A stretch of DNA of 64,000 bases, taken from Mycolicibacterium vinylchloridicum. Its GTDB lineage: Bacteria; Actinomycetota; Actinomycetes; Mycobacteriales; Mycobacteriaceae. The translations under genes were made by a program, and so were the position numbers. The notes under the pieces were generated by a model, which was given only the letters and a program-made list of their open reading frames with translations, did no database searches and was not told the DNA's origin. This document shows positions 46,485-56,292 of this stretch, piece after piece. Within the stretch, counting starts at the first letter, position 1; each line of letters begins with the position of its first letter. Where the stretch lies: positions 79,593-143,592 of the forward strand of contig NZ_JACBJQ010000015.1 in assembly GCF_013404075.1 (NCBI RefSeq). Direction: 5' to 3'.

Positions 46485-47701
46485 CCGAGAACGCCTACCT
46501 CGTCGGCTTACGCCTGGCCGGTAAGAAGGTCGTCGTGATCGGCGGAGGCACCGTCGCACAACGACGCCTGCCGCTGCTCATCGGAAGTGACGCCGACGTA
46601 CACGTGATCACGCGGGCCGCGACGCCGGCGGTGGAAGTCCTGTCCACCACGACACCGGGCATCACATTGGAACTGCGCGACTACCGCGACGGCGACCTCG
46701 AGGACTCCTGGTACGCGATCGCCGCCACCGACGACGCGACCGTCAACGCCGCCGTCGTCGCCGAGGCCGACCGCCGCCAGATCTTCTGCGTCCGCGCCGA
46801 CATCGCACGGGAGGGCTCGGCTGTCACCCCGGCGTCGTTCGACCACGACGGCCTTGTGGTCGGCGTCCTGGCAGGCGGGGAACACCGCCGCTCGGCGGCC
46901 ATCCGCTCGGCTATTCACGAAGCGCTTCAGCAGGGACTCATCGCAGCCGATACGAGCGACGCCGTGCCCGGCAGTGTGGCCCTGGTGGGTGGCGGACCCG
47001 GCGACCCCGAGCTCATCACCGTGCGCGGCCGGCGACTGTTGGCCCGCGCCGACGTCGTCGTGGCCGACCGGCTGGCGCCACCGGAGTTACTCGCGGAGCT
47101 CGCACCGCACGTCGAGGTCATCGACGCCGCCAAGATCCCGTACGGGCGGGCGATGGCTCAGGAAGCCATAAACAACGTTCTTATAGAACGGGCGAAGGAG
47201 GGGCGCTTCGTGGTGCGCCTCAAGGGCGGCGATCCGTTCGTTTTCGCCCGCGGATATGAGGAGGTGCTCGCCTGTGCGGAGGCCGGGATACCGGTCACCG
47301 TCGTGCCGGGTGTGACAAGTGCCATATCGGTGCCTGCGATGGCCGGAGTTCCGGTCACTCATCGCGCGGTCAATCACGAGTTCGTGGTGGTCAGCGGCCA
47401 TCTTGCGCCCGACCATCCGGAATCGTTAGTGAATTGGAATGCACTGGCGCAATTGACTGGGACGCTAGTTTTGCTGATGGCGGTCGAACGCATCGAATTG
47501 TTTGCCGAAGCACTGATTGCAGGCGGTCGACCTGCGGAAACACCCGTCCTGGTGGTGCAACACGGCACCACGGCCGCAGAACGGGTGGTGCGGACCACTC
47601 TGAGCGATGCTCCGGAGCGCATCCGATCGGACGGCATAAGGCCTCCGGCAATCATCGTGATCGGCCCTGTTGTGGGCCTTCCCACGGCCTTCGGCCTTTA
47701 A
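46481..47701 (+). CDS. cysG: Siroheme synthase-like uroporphyrinogen-III C-methyltransferase
   Basis: 406 residues from GTG 46481 (GTGA overlap with cobB). The N-terminal precorrin-2 dehydrogenase/ferrochelatase domain has VVVIGGGTVAQRR and IAATDDATVNAAV; the C-terminal SAM-dependent C-methyltransferase has VALVGGGPGDPELIT, VVADRLAPPELL, KGGDPFVFARG and PGVTSAISVPAMAGVPVTHR. Supplies precorrin-2 to cobalamin and siroheme synthesis. Last gene of the chelatase-cobO-cobB-cysG run. Confidence 0.96.
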   Translation: MTENAYLVGLRLAGKKVVVIGGGTVAQRRLPLLIGSDADVHVITRAATPAVEVLSTTTPGITLELRDYRDGDLEDSWYAIAATDDATVNAAVVAEADRRQIFCVRADIAREGSAVTPASFDHDGLVVGVLAGGEHRRSAAIRSAIHEALQQGLIAADTSDAVPGSVALVGGGPGDPELITVRGRRLLARADVVVADRLAPPELLAELAPHVEVIDAAKIPYGRAMAQEAINNVLIERAKEGRFVVRLKGGDPFVFARGYEEVLACAEAGIPVTVVPGVTSAISVPAMAGVPVTHRAVNHEFVVVSGHLAPDHPESLVNWNALAQLTGTLVLLMAVERIELFAEALIAGGRPAETPVLVVQHGTTAAERVVRTTLSDAPERIRSDGIRPPAIIVIGPVVGLPTAFGL

Positions 47702-47719
47702 CATCTTCTTAAGATTACT

Positions 47720-47728
47720 GTAGGGTAG
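47720..47728 (+). promoter_or_regulatory. Promoter-like -10 element before efpA
   Basis: GTAGGGTAG lies six bases before the efpA ATG, with no ribosome site between. The contained TAGGGT is a plausible -10 hexamer, giving a leaderless transcript. The same nine bases with the same spacing stand before the tandem paralogue. Confidence 0.5.
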
Positions 47729-47734
47729 GCCGCT

Positions 47735-49300
47735 ATGACGGCTCTCAACGACGCTGCGCGGGCGACCGCCAACAGCTCCGAGCGCGCTGTTCCGATGCGC
47801 CTCGAGCCGACCTCTCTGGAACGCGCCAGCAAGTACCCGGCCTGGCTGCCGTCGGGGCGCTTCTTCGCCGCGGTCACCGCGATCGGCGGCATGCAGTTGC
47901 TGGCCACGATGGACAGCACTGTCGCGATCGTGGCGCTGCCCAAGATCCAGGACGAGCTGGCACTGTCCGACGCGGGCCGCAGCTGGGTCATCACCGCCTA
48001 TGTGCTCACGTTCGGCGGCCTGATGCTGCTGGGCGGCCGCCTCGGCGACACCATCGGCCGCAAGCGCACCTTCATCGTCGGCGTCGCACTGTTCACCATC
48101 GCCTCGGTGCTGTGCGGAATCGCCTGGGACGAAGCAACTCTGGTGATCGCGCGCCTGCTGCAAGGGGTCGGCGCGGCGATCGCCTCACCCACTGGCCTGG
48201 CCCTGGTGGCCACCACTTTCCCCAAGGGGCCGGCACGTAACGCCGCGACCGCGGTGTTCGCCGCGATGACGGGCATCGGTTCGGTGATGGGCCTGGTGGT
48301 CGGCGGTGCACTGGTCGAGGTGTCCTGGCGGTTCGCGTTCCTGGTGAACGTGCCGATCGGCCTGCTGATGATCTACCTGGCCCGCAACACCCTGCGGGAA
48401 ACCCAGCGGGAGCGGATGAAGATGGACGCCGCCGGCGCGCTGCTGGCCACCATCGGCTGCACCGCGGCCGTGTTCGGATTCGCGTCAGCCCCCGAAAACG
48501 GCTGGTCGTCACCGATGATCCTGGCGGCGGGTGCCGTGGCTGTGGTCGCGCTGGTCGCCTTCGTCTTCGTCGAGCGCCGTGCGGTCAACCCCGTGGTGCC
48601 GTTCGCCCTGTTCCGTGACCGCAACCGGTTGGCCACCTTCGCCGCCGTGTTCCTGGCCGGTGGCGTGATGTTCACGCTGACCGTGCTGATCGGGCTGTAC
48701 GTGCAGGACATCATGGGCTACAGCGCGCTGAAGGCCGGGATCGGCTTCATCCCGTTCGTCATCGCGCTCGGCATCGGCCTTGGGCTGTCGTCGCAGCTGG
48801 TGTCGCATTTCCCGCCGCGGCTCCTGGTGATCGCCGGCGGGGTGCTGGTGCTGGCCGCGATGCTCTACGGCTCCACGCTCAACGGCGGCATCCCGTACTT
48901 CCCGAACCTCGTCATCCCGATCACGGTGGGCGGCTTCGGGATCGGCATGATCGTCGTGCCACTGACCGTGTCGGCCATCGCCGGGGTCGGCTTCGACCAG
49001 ATCGGCCCGGTGTCGGCGATCGCGCTGATGCTGCAGAACCTCGGCGGACCCGTGGTGCTGGCCATCATCCAGGCCGTCATCACCTCGCGCACGCTGTATC
49101 TGGGCGGCACCACCGGCCCGGTGAAGAAGATGAACGACGCGCAGCTGCACGCCCTGGACCAGGGCTACACCTATGGCCTGCTCTGGGTCGCCGCCGTCGC
49201 GGTGATCGTGGGTGCGGTCGCGCTGTTCATCGGTTACACCGCGGCGCAGGTCGCCCACGCGCAGGAAGTCAAAGACGCGATCGACGCCGGAGAGCTTTGA
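47735..49300 (+). CDS. efpA: MFS efflux transporter EfpA (DHA2 family)
   Basis: 521 residues with 14 expected helices. DHA2 drug:H+ antiporter signatures: STVAIVALPKIQDELALS in helix 1, GGRLGDTIGRKRTF loop 2-3, and the antiporter motif around GVGAAIASPTGLALV. Close in length to M. tuberculosis EfpA, which is essential there and implicated in lipid handling or drug efflux. ATG with no ribosome site. A second homologous gene follows in tandem after 109 bp. Confidence 0.93.
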   Translation: MTALNDAARATANSSERAVPMRLEPTSLERASKYPAWLPSGRFFAAVTAIGGMQLLATMDSTVAIVALPKIQDELALSDAGRSWVITAYVLTFGGLMLLGGRLGDTIGRKRTFIVGVALFTIASVLCGIAWDEATLVIARLLQGVGAAIASPTGLALVATTFPKGPARNAATAVFAAMTGIGSVMGLVVGGALVEVSWRFAFLVNVPIGLLMIYLARNTLRETQRERMKMDAAGALLATIGCTAAVFGFASAPENGWSSPMILAAGAVAVVALVAFVFVERRAVNPVVPFALFRDRNRLATFAAVFLAGGVMFTLTVLIGLYVQDIMGYSALKAGIGFIPFVIALGIGLGLSSQLVSHFPPRLLVIAGGVLVLAAMLYGSTLNGGIPYFPNLVIPITVGGFGIGMIVVPLTVSAIAGVGFDQIGPVSAIALMLQNLGGPVVLAIIQAVITSRTLYLGGTTGPVKKMNDAQLHALDQGYTYGLLWVAAVAVIVGAVALFIGYTAAQVAHAQEVKDAIDAGEL

Positions 49301-49394
49301 GCTCGACATCGGATTGAGCAGAGCTCTAGTCTCGATCCCGTTTCGGCGCGGTTTCGTGCGCCCGGCGCTTTCGAAGCGCACCCGATTGCGGACG

Positions 49395-49409
49395 GTAGGG
49401 TAGCTACCC
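49395..49409 (+). promoter_or_regulatory. Promoter-like -10 element before the efpA paralogue
   Basis: GTAGGGTAG (49395-49403) stands six bases before the ATG, as for efpA, without a ribosome site. The last part is also a perfect 12-base palindrome, GGGTAGCTACCC (49398-49409), ending at the start codon and possibly an operator. Confidence 0.5.
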
Positions 49410-50903
49410 ATGTCTGGCGCGAGCGGTCCGCTACCGGCCACCAGACCGCTTGCCTCCCGCGTGCTGGGCCTCGCGATCGTCGCGATCACCGGCATGCAGC
49501 TGATGTCCACGCTGGACGGCACCATCGTGATCGTCGCTCTGCCGCGAATGCAGGCCGAGCTCGGCCTGTCCGATGCTTCCAAGAGCTGGGTGATCACCGC
49601 CTACGTATTGACCTTCGGGGGGCTGCTCCTGCTCGGCGGCCGCGTCGGTGACGCCGTCGGCCACAAACGGGCGTTCATCTCCGGCGTCGGCGTGTTCACC
49701 ATCGCCTCGCTGGCCTGCGGGCTGGCCAATGATCAGTGGACGCTGATCGTGGCGCGAGCGGTGCAGGGCATGGGCGCCGCGGTGGCCGCTCCGACCGGGC
49801 TGGCGCTGATCGCCACCACCTATGCGGTCGGGCATCCCCGCAATCAGGCGCTGGCGGTCTCGGCGGCCATGCAGGGCCTGGGCTCGGTGCTCGGGCTCGT
49901 CCTGGGCGGTGCGGTGACCGGCCTGTCGTGGCGGCTGGCGTTCCTGGTCAACGTGCCGATCGGCATCTTCATCATCGTCGTCGCGCTCACCCGCCTCGAG
50001 GAAACCCGGCACGAACGCCTCAAACTCGACGTCAGCGGCGCAATGCTGGCCACGCTGGCGTGTACCTCGGCGGTGCTCGTCTTCACCCAGGGCCCGCCCC
50101 GCGGCTGGATCGATCCGTGGGTGATCGGCGCGGGCGCCGCGGCCGTCGTCTTCTCCATCGCCTTCCTGGTGGTCGAACGCAAAGCCGACAACCCGCTGGT
50201 GCCGTTCGAGGTGTTCGACAACCGCAGCCGGGTCGCCTCGTTCGCCGCGTACTTCCTGGCCGGCGGCGTGATGCTGACCCTGAGCGTGATGATCGGCCTG
50301 CTCGTCCAGGATGTGCTCGGGTATTCGCCGCTGCGGGCAGGCATCTGCTTCATGCCGTTCGCGGCCGCGTTCGTGGTCGGCAATGTCGCGGCCACCAGGC
50401 TGGCACTGCGAATTCCGCCGCGCTGGGTGATCCTCGGCGGCGGGCTGCTGGTGCTCGCCGCGATGCTCTACGGGTCGACGCTGAACCGCCAGATCCCGTA
50501 TTTCCCCGATCTGTTCGTCCCCATCGTCGTCGGCGGCCTGGGGATCGGCATCATCTCGGTGATCCTTCCGCTGTGCACGCTGGCCAACGTCGGCCCGCGC
50601 GAGGTCGGCCCGGTCTCGTCGATCACGCTCATGGTGTTCAACCTGGGTGGTCCGCTGGTGCTGGTGGTCATCCAGGCCGTGCAGACCTCCCGCACCCTGT
50701 ATCTGGGCGGAACCACGGGGCCGGTGAAGTACATGACGCCCGCCCAACTCGACGCGCTCGGCTATGGCTACACCTACTCGCTGCTGTGGGTGGCGGGCAT
50801 CGCGGTGCTGGTGGGCGTCGCCGCGCTCGGGATCGGTTTCTCGACCCGTGATATCGCCGCCGCCCAGCACACCCGCGAAGCGGTCGAGGCCGGCGAACTC
50901 TAG
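49410..50903 (+). CDS. MFS transporter, tandem EfpA paralogue
   Basis: 497 residues, 14 helices, clearly homologous along its whole length to the preceding efpA product (shared helix-1 motif GTIVIVALPRMQAELGLS, GGRVGDAVGHKRAF, RTLYLGGTTGPVK near the C-terminus, and C-terminal ...AVEAGEL against ...AIDAGEL). It lacks the ~25-residue N-terminal extension of EfpA. The pair therefore arose by gene duplication with later divergence. Substrate unknown. Confidence 0.92.
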   Translation: MSGASGPLPATRPLASRVLGLAIVAITGMQLMSTLDGTIVIVALPRMQAELGLSDASKSWVITAYVLTFGGLLLLGGRVGDAVGHKRAFISGVGVFTIASLACGLANDQWTLIVARAVQGMGAAVAAPTGLALIATTYAVGHPRNQALAVSAAMQGLGSVLGLVLGGAVTGLSWRLAFLVNVPIGIFIIVVALTRLEETRHERLKLDVSGAMLATLACTSAVLVFTQGPPRGWIDPWVIGAGAAAVVFSIAFLVVERKADNPLVPFEVFDNRSRVASFAAYFLAGGVMLTLSVMIGLLVQDVLGYSPLRAGICFMPFAAAFVVGNVAATRLALRIPPRWVILGGGLLVLAAMLYGSTLNRQIPYFPDLFVPIVVGGLGIGIISVILPLCTLANVGPREVGPVSSITLMVFNLGGPLVLVVIQAVQTSRTLYLGGTTGPVKYMTPAQLDALGYGYTYSLLWVAGIAVLVGVAALGIGFSTRDIAAAQHTREAVEAGEL

Positions 50904-51000
50904 CGCTCACAGTGCGGCCTGCGGCGGCGTGAACGAATCCTTACCGAGCCGGTACGGCGCGGTAATTGATCAGGGCGCGACGAGGTCGAGGCTATGGCTG

Positions 51001-51264
51001 ATGAGCGTGGTAGCTGTTTCCCCCGAGGACTTCGAGCCGTGGCCCACCCGGTCGGCGCATCCCGCTGATCAGGCGCAGGCGCGCCGTTTCGAGGAAATCC
51101 TGCGCCTGGAGCTCGACGAACTCGAAATCTTGGCTGCGCGCACGCGGGGCGCGAGGGCCGGTCACAGCGAGATCCGGCTGCGGCACGACATGCAGCGGAT
51201 CAACGCCCGGATCAACGAGGTGCGCGGACTACTCGACGCGCTGCAGGCCCGGTTCAGCCCCTAA
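51001..51264 (+). CDS. Small helical protein of unknown function
   Basis: 87 residues. A disordered acidic start (VVAVSPEDFEPWPTR) leads into a long amphipathic helix rich in Arg and Glu (QARRFEEILRLELDELEILAARTRG...INARINEVRGLLDAL), likely an antiparallel coiled coil. No family recognised. ATG 51001 with GAGG-like site. It ends six bases before the convergent NCS1 gene stop. Confidence 0.55.
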   Translation: MSVVAVSPEDFEPWPTRSAHPADQAQARRFEEILRLELDELEILAARTRGARAGHSEIRLRHDMQRINARINEVRGLLDALQARFSP

Positions 51265-51269
51265 GGCCT

Positions 51270-52601
51270 TCAGCGGCGCGCGCGCACCATCCGATAGCCG
51301 CCGTAAACCGCCACTGCGACAAGGAAATTCACGAAGTAGGCCAGATCGGCGCCATGCAGCGCAGTGGCCGCCGGGCCGACGATGAGGTTGGTGTGCATGA
51401 ACGGGACTGCCGCGGCGAACGCCACGAAGAACGCCCCGAGTGCGACGAGACCGTCGGTGCGCGGCGTCACCTCGGTGGCGGGGTCGACGGTGTCCCGCCC
51501 GGCGCTGCGGAAGCGCCAGTCGATGGCCACGATCGCGACGAACGCCGGAATCCAGTAGCTGACGAACAGCAGCACGCCCTGAAAGCGCGACGCCATGTCG
51601 CCGGAGTGCAGCCACATGATGAGTGCGAACGCGATCACCACGACCACCACCGCCGACACCGGCCGTCGCACCCGCACCCCGACGGTCTGCAGCGCCAGCG
51701 AGCCGCTGTAGTCGTTCATCGCATTGGAAGCCACTGAGCCCAGCGCGATCACCAGCAGCGCGACCGCGCCCAGCACGCCGCCGCCCATGATCTCCCGCAC
51801 GCCCTGCGCGGTCTGATCGGTGAGGGTGCCCGCGGCCGCCACCCCGATGGCCTGCACGGCGATGTAGGCCACCGCCAGACCGCCGAACGTGTAGCCGAAC
51901 ACCGCGTTGCGCGATGTGTTCACCGGAAGGTAGCGACTGTAGTCGGAGGCGTAGCTGGCCCACGAGATCGCCAGGCTCAGTGCGATGGTGACCTCGAGAA
52001 CGAACGCGCCCGCGAGATCCGCACCGCTCAACGTGGGCAGTGAGATCACCTGATGGCCGCTGACCAGCTTCCAGGCGAACACCGCGAAGGTGGCGATGAG
52101 CACGACGGTCATCACGGCTTGCACGCGGTGGATCACCTCGTAGCCGAAGACGCCGACAGCGCCCTGCGCGGCCAGCACGATGACGACCGCCAGCCAGAAC
52201 GGCATGCCGACCAGCTCGGCCAGTACCTCACCGCCGAACAGCCCGACCAGCCCGTCCCACGCGATCGAGGACAACCACTGGATCACCGCAACCACGCTGA
52301 CAGTGCCGCCAAATGCCATGCGCGCGTTGGGCAATTGGGCGGTGCCGGTCCGCGGGCCCCAGGTGGACAGGTAGCCGACCACCAGCGAGCCGACCACCGT
52401 GCCGATCACCATGGCCAGCAGCCCGAGCCAGAACCCCAGCCCCAGCACCACGGCGAGCGTGCCGGTGAACACCACGGTCATGTTGACCTGGGGTGCGAAC
52501 CACACGGTGAAAAGCCGGCGCGCGGAGCCATACCGGTTGTCCGGCGGGATCGGTGCGATGCCGTGGGTTTCGACGGCCATGTCGCCGACATGCGACGGCA
52601 T
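51270..52601 (-). CDS. NCS1-family nucleobase/cytosine permease
   Basis: About 443 residues, 12 helices. NCS1 signatures: VETHGIAPIPPDNRYGSARRLFTVWFAPQVN before helix 1, GPRTGTAQLPNARMAFG, WASYASDYSRYLPVNTS in the helix 6 region. Imports a nucleobase or related compound with H+ or Na+. Start is uncertain: ATG 52601 chosen; ATG 52580 and GTG 52670 are in frame and no clear ribosome site is seen. Divergent from the DUF3533-like gene. M. tuberculosis does not have it at this place. Confidence 0.85.
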   Translation of the reverse strand: MPSHVGDMAVETHGIAPIPPDNRYGSARRLFTVWFAPQVNMTVVFTGTLAVVLGLGFWLGLLAMVIGTVVGSLVVGYLSTWGPRTGTAQLPNARMAFGGTVSVVAVIQWLSSIAWDGLVGLFGGEVLAELVGMPFWLAVVIVLAAQGAVGVFGYEVIHRVQAVMTVVLIATFAVFAWKLVSGHQVISLPTLSGADLAGAFVLEVTIALSLAISWASYASDYSRYLPVNTSRNAVFGYTFGGLAVAYIAVQAIGVAAAGTLTDQTAQGVREIMGGGVLGAVALLVIALGSVASNAMNDYSGSLALQTVGVRVRRPVSAVVVVVIAFALIMWLHSGDMASRFQGVLLFVSYWIPAFVAIVAIDWRFRSAGRDTVDPATEVTPRTDGLVALGAFFVAFAAAVPFMHTNLIVGPAATALHGADLAYFVNFLVAVAVYGGYRMVRARR

Positions 52602-52726
52602 CCGGCCGGAGTAGGTTTGGGCCGCCAGAGAAGATCCTGCAGATCCTGTGGGCGACGATTCAGGTGCCACCCACCCACCCTAGTTCGCCGGTGCTCGCAC
52701 GGTTCCGGCGGAGGAAGATGAGCCGA

Positions 52727-53773
52727 ATGGTGAACAAGCACGTAGCCCCCGAGACGCCGGAGACCTGGCAGGACCGCTTCCGCGACGCGGTTGCGCCGCG
52801 CACCCTGGCGCTCGGCGCCGGCGTGCTGATGTTGCAGTTCGCGTTCATCCTGTCCTACCTCGGCGCCTTCCATTCGCCGACACCGCATCAGATTCCGGTC
52901 GCCGTCGTGGCGCCCGCACAGGTGGCCGGGCAGGTCGTCGGCCAGCTCAACGACCTGGCCGGTGATCCCGTCACGGCTTCGGCGGCCGGCGACGAGGACA
53001 CGGCCCGCGCGGCGCTGCGCTCTGGTGACGTCTCCGGCGTCTACATCCTCAACCCGGCCGGCACCGAAGACCGGCTGCTGGTCGCGTCCGGCGGCGGCAC
53101 CGCGGTGTCTGGGGCGCTCGAGCAGATCTTCACCAAGGTGACCGCAGCCCAGCAACGCACCGTCGCCGTCGACGACGTCGTCCCGCTGTTCTCCGGCGAC
53201 GCCCGTGGGTTGTCCGGTTTTTACCTCGTCGTGGGCTGGGTGGTCGGCGGCTATCTGTTCGCCTCGATGCTCGGCATCGCGAAAGGCTCACGGCCGGCGA
53301 CCTTTCCGCGCTCACTGTGGCGATTGGGGGCGACGGTGCCCTACGCGCTGGCCTCCGGGTTCGGTGGTGCGGTGGTCGCGGAGCCGGTACTGCACGCGAT
53401 GAACGGCCACTTCTGGCCGATCGCCGGGATCGGCACGCTGGTGACGTTGTCGGCCGCGACGGTGACGATCGCGCTCCAGATTCTGTTCGGGGTCATCGGG
53501 ATCGGGCTGACCGTGGTGATCTTCGTCATCCTGGGCAACCCGTCGGCCGGTGGCGCATATCAACCGTCGGTGCTGCCGCCGTTCTGGCGTGCGATCAGCG
53601 GTGTGCTGCCCAATGGCGCGGGCACCGACGCGATCCGCCGGATCGTGTACTTCGACGGCCACGGACTGACGCACTCGATCGTCGTGCTGGTCTGCTGGAT
53701 CGTCGGCGGCGTGGTGGTGAGCCTCATCGGCGCGGCGATGTTCCATCGGGGGCAATCCGCGGCGGCCGCGTGA
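52727..53773 (+). CDS. DUF3533/ABC-2-like membrane protein
   Basis: 348 residues: one N-terminal helix (ALGAGVLMLQFAFILSYLGAF), a ~150-residue outside domain, then five C-terminal helices. This is the arrangement of DUF3533/YhgE-Pip proteins related to the ABC-2 exporter permeases; no ATPase gene is near. I took ATG 52727, since the GAGGAAG site is too close to the ATG at 52718. Its stop overlaps the next gene start (GTGA). Function unknown; export or cell-envelope role is possible. Confidence 0.75.
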   Translation: MVNKHVAPETPETWQDRFRDAVAPRTLALGAGVLMLQFAFILSYLGAFHSPTPHQIPVAVVAPAQVAGQVVGQLNDLAGDPVTASAAGDEDTARAALRSGDVSGVYILNPAGTEDRLLVASGGGTAVSGALEQIFTKVTAAQQRTVAVDDVVPLFSGDARGLSGFYLVVGWVVGGYLFASMLGIAKGSRPATFPRSLWRLGATVPYALASGFGGAVVAEPVLHAMNGHFWPIAGIGTLVTLSAATVTIALQILFGVIGIGLTVVIFVILGNPSAGGAYQPSVLPPFWRAISGVLPNGAGTDAIRRIVYFDGHGLTHSIVVLVCWIVGGVVVSLIGAAMFHRGQSAAAA

Positions 53774-54426
53774 ACCGCCAGGAGATCTCTGAGGCGATCG
53801 ACGGCTTGGGCTGGCGGCTGGTGCTCGGCGCCATCTACGCCGATGTGCCCGTGTCGTCACTGGCCCAGGCCGGCGAGGTGGCCGTACTCGCTATTCAGGC
53901 CGCCGGCGAGGACGGGCAGGGGCATCTGAGCGTCGACATCCGTGCCGAGCGTGCGGTGCTGCGTCTGCAATCGGCGGATCAGTGGGCGGTGACGGGCCTG
54001 GACATCGAGCTGGCGCACACCATTTCGGCGGCGCTGGCCGACCGTGGGCTGGGGCGCAGGCCCGGCTCGGTGCAGGCGCTCGAGATCGCCATCGACGCAC
54101 TGGACATCGCGGCAGTCCGGGCGTTCTGGAAGGCGGCCACGGGGTATGTCGACGAACCCGGGCCCTCCGACCTGTCCGACGGGCTGATCGACCCGTCGGG
54201 ACGTGGTCCGGCGATCTGGTTTCAGCAGATGGACGCCCCGCGGCCGCAGCGCAACCGCATCCACCTCGATATCGACGTGCCCCACGACGCCGCCGCCGAC
54301 CGCATCGCGGCGACGATCGCGGCGGGCGGGACCCTGATATCCGATGAGGCCGCGCCGGCGTTCTGGGTACTGGCCGACCCGGAGGGTAATGAGGCCTGCA
54401 TCTGCACCTGGCAAGGACGCGACTGA
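53770..54426 (+). CDS. Pterin-carbinolamine-dehydratase-like + VOC fusion protein
   Basis: 218 residues from GTG 53770. The first ~95 residues resemble pterin-4a-carbinolamine dehydratase ([27 protein letters not shown] fits its L-T-H-...-G-L-T-x-x-D-x-x-L-A pattern) but the catalytic HHP is replaced by GQGH. The remaining ~115 residues are a glyoxalase-like VOC domain ([52 protein letters not shown]) with His and Glu as possible metal ligands. Probably a binding protein or divergent enzyme. It sits between the DUF3533 gene and proS. Confidence 0.75.
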   Translation: MNRQEISEAIDGLGWRLVLGAIYADVPVSSLAQAGEVAVLAIQAAGEDGQGHLSVDIRAERAVLRLQSADQWAVTGLDIELAHTISAALADRGLGRRPGSVQALEIAIDALDIAAVRAFWKAATGYVDEPGPSDLSDGLIDPSGRGPAIWFQQMDAPRPQRNRIHLDIDVPHDAAADRIAATIAAGGTLISDEAAPAFWVLADPEGNEACICTWQGRD

Positions 54427-54449
54427 GGCGATCGCTAGGCTTGCCCACT

Positions 54450-56204
54450 GTGATCACCCGCATGTCCGAGCTGTTCTTGCGCACACTGCGCGATGACCCG
54501 GCCGACGCCGAAGTGCCCAGCCACAAACTGCTGATCCGGGCCGGCTACGTCCGGCCGGTGGCGCCGGGGCTGTACACCTGGCTGCCGCTGGGCCTGCGGG
54601 TGCTGCGCAAGATCGAGAAGATCGTGCGCGAGGAGATGATCGCGATCAACGGGCAGGAGATCCTGTTCCCGGCGCTGCTGCCCAAGGCGCCCTACGAGAC
54701 CACCAACCGCTGGACCGAATACGGCGACGGGGTGTTCCGGCTCAAGGACCGCCGGGACAACGACTACATGCTCGGCCCCACCCACGAGGAGTTCTTCACC
54801 CTGACGGTGAAGGGGGAGTACAGCTCGTACAAGGACTTCCCGCTGCTGCTGTTCCAAATCCAGACGAAGTACCGCGACGAGGCCCGTCCGCGGGCCGGCA
54901 TCCTGCGCGGACGCGAGTTCATCATGAAGGACTCGTACTCGTTCGACATCGCCGACGACGGCCTCAAGACCGCCTACCATGCGCACCGCGAGGCGTACCA
55001 GAACATGTTCAAGCGCATGGCAATTCGCTATGTGATCGTCTCGGCGGTGTCGGGTGCGATGGGCGGGTCGGCGTCGGAGGAATTCCTGGCCGAAAGCGAG
55101 ATCGGCGAGGACACGTTCGTGCGCTGCCTGCAATCCGGGTACGCGGCCAACGTGGAGGCGGTCATCACCGCGATCCCGGAGTCGCGCCCGGTCGAGGGAC
55201 TGCCCGAGGCCACGGTCTACGACACCGGCGACACCCCGACGATCGCCACCCTGGTCGAATGGGCCAACTCCGCGGGTCTGGGCCGCGAGATCACGGCGGC
55301 CGACACACTCAAGAATGTGCTGCTCAAGGTGCGGGTGCCGGGCGGTGACTGGGAGCTGCTGGCCATCGGTGTGCCCGGCGACCGCGAAGTCGACGACAAG
55401 CGCCTCGGTGCCGCGCTGGAGCCGGCCGAATACGTGATGCTCGACGATGCCGACTTCGCCAAATACCCGTTCCTGAAGAAGGGCTACATCGGTCCGAAAG
55501 GCTTGCTGGCCAACGGTGTTCGCTATCTGGTGGATCCGCGGGTGGTGGACGGGACGACCTGGATCACCGGCGCCGACGAGAACGGTAAGCACGTGGTCGG
55601 CCTGGTGGCCGGCCGTGACTTCGTCGCCGACGGCACGATCGAGGCCGCCGAGGTGCGCGACGGCGACCTGTCACCCGACGGTGCCGGGCCGCTGGTGTCG
55701 GCGCGCGGTATCGAGATCGGCCACATCTTCCAGCTGGGCCGCAAGTACACCGACGCCTTCTCCGCCGACGTGCTCGGCGAGGACGGCAAGCCGGTGCGGC
55801 TGACCATGGGCTCCTACGGAGTGGGGGTGTCGCGGCTGGTCGCGGTGATCGCCGAACAGCAGCACGACGAGCTCGGGCTGCGCTGGCCGTCGTCGGTGTC
55901 GCCCTTCGACGTGCATGTCGTGATCGCCAACAAGGATGGGCAGGCGCGCACCGGCGCCGAGGAGCTGGCCCGCGACCTTGACCGGCTGGGCCTGGAGGTG
56001 CTGCTCGATGACCGCACCGCCTCCCCGGGGGTGAAGTTCAAGGACGCCGAGCTGATCGGGGTGCCGTGGATCGTCGTGGTCGGGCGTGGCTGGGCCGACG
56101 GGGTCGTCGAGCTGCGGAATCGGTTCACCGGCGAGAAGCACGAGGTCGCCGCGGCCGGCGCGGTCGCGCAGATCGCGGCGGCGCTGGCCGAGCCACAGCC
56201 CTAG
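54450..56204 (+). CDS. proS: Prolyl-tRNA synthetase
   Basis: 584 residues, bacterial-type ProRS with editing domain. Class-II motif 1 region [26 protein letters not shown], motif 2 [20 protein letters not shown] editing insertion at about 220-400, motif 3 [14 protein letters not shown] at 54450 gives [17 protein letters not shown], the usual N-terminus; an upstream TTG adds three residues. Essential. Position matches Rv2845c, next to the DUF4439 and lipoprotein genes. Confidence 0.97.
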   Translation: MITRMSELFLRTLRDDPADAEVPSHKLLIRAGYVRPVAPGLYTWLPLGLRVLRKIEKIVREEMIAINGQEILFPALLPKAPYETTNRWTEYGDGVFRLKDRRDNDYMLGPTHEEFFTLTVKGEYSSYKDFPLLLFQIQTKYRDEARPRAGILRGREFIMKDSYSFDIADDGLKTAYHAHREAYQNMFKRMAIRYVIVSAVSGAMGGSASEEFLAESEIGEDTFVRCLQSGYAANVEAVITAIPESRPVEGLPEATVYDTGDTPTIATLVEWANSAGLGREITAADTLKNVLLKVRVPGGDWELLAIGVPGDREVDDKRLGAALEPAEYVMLDDADFAKYPFLKKGYIGPKGLLANGVRYLVDPRVVDGTTWITGADENGKHVVGLVAGRDFVADGTIEAAEVRDGDLSPDGAGPLVSARGIEIGHIFQLGRKYTDAFSADVLGEDGKPVRLTMGSYGVGVSRLVAVIAEQQHDELGLRWPSSVSPFDVHVVIANKDGQARTGAEELARDLDRLGLEVLLDDRTASPGVKFKDAELIGVPWIVVVGRGWADGVVELRNRFTGEKHEVAAAGAVAQIAAALAEPQP

Positions 56205-56292
56205 CTGCCCAAGTGCGGTAGCCGACTACTGCACCCACGGCCCCGGCCGGGGCCCAGACTCTCCAGACAACAGCTCGGTCTGGGGGTGTGCT

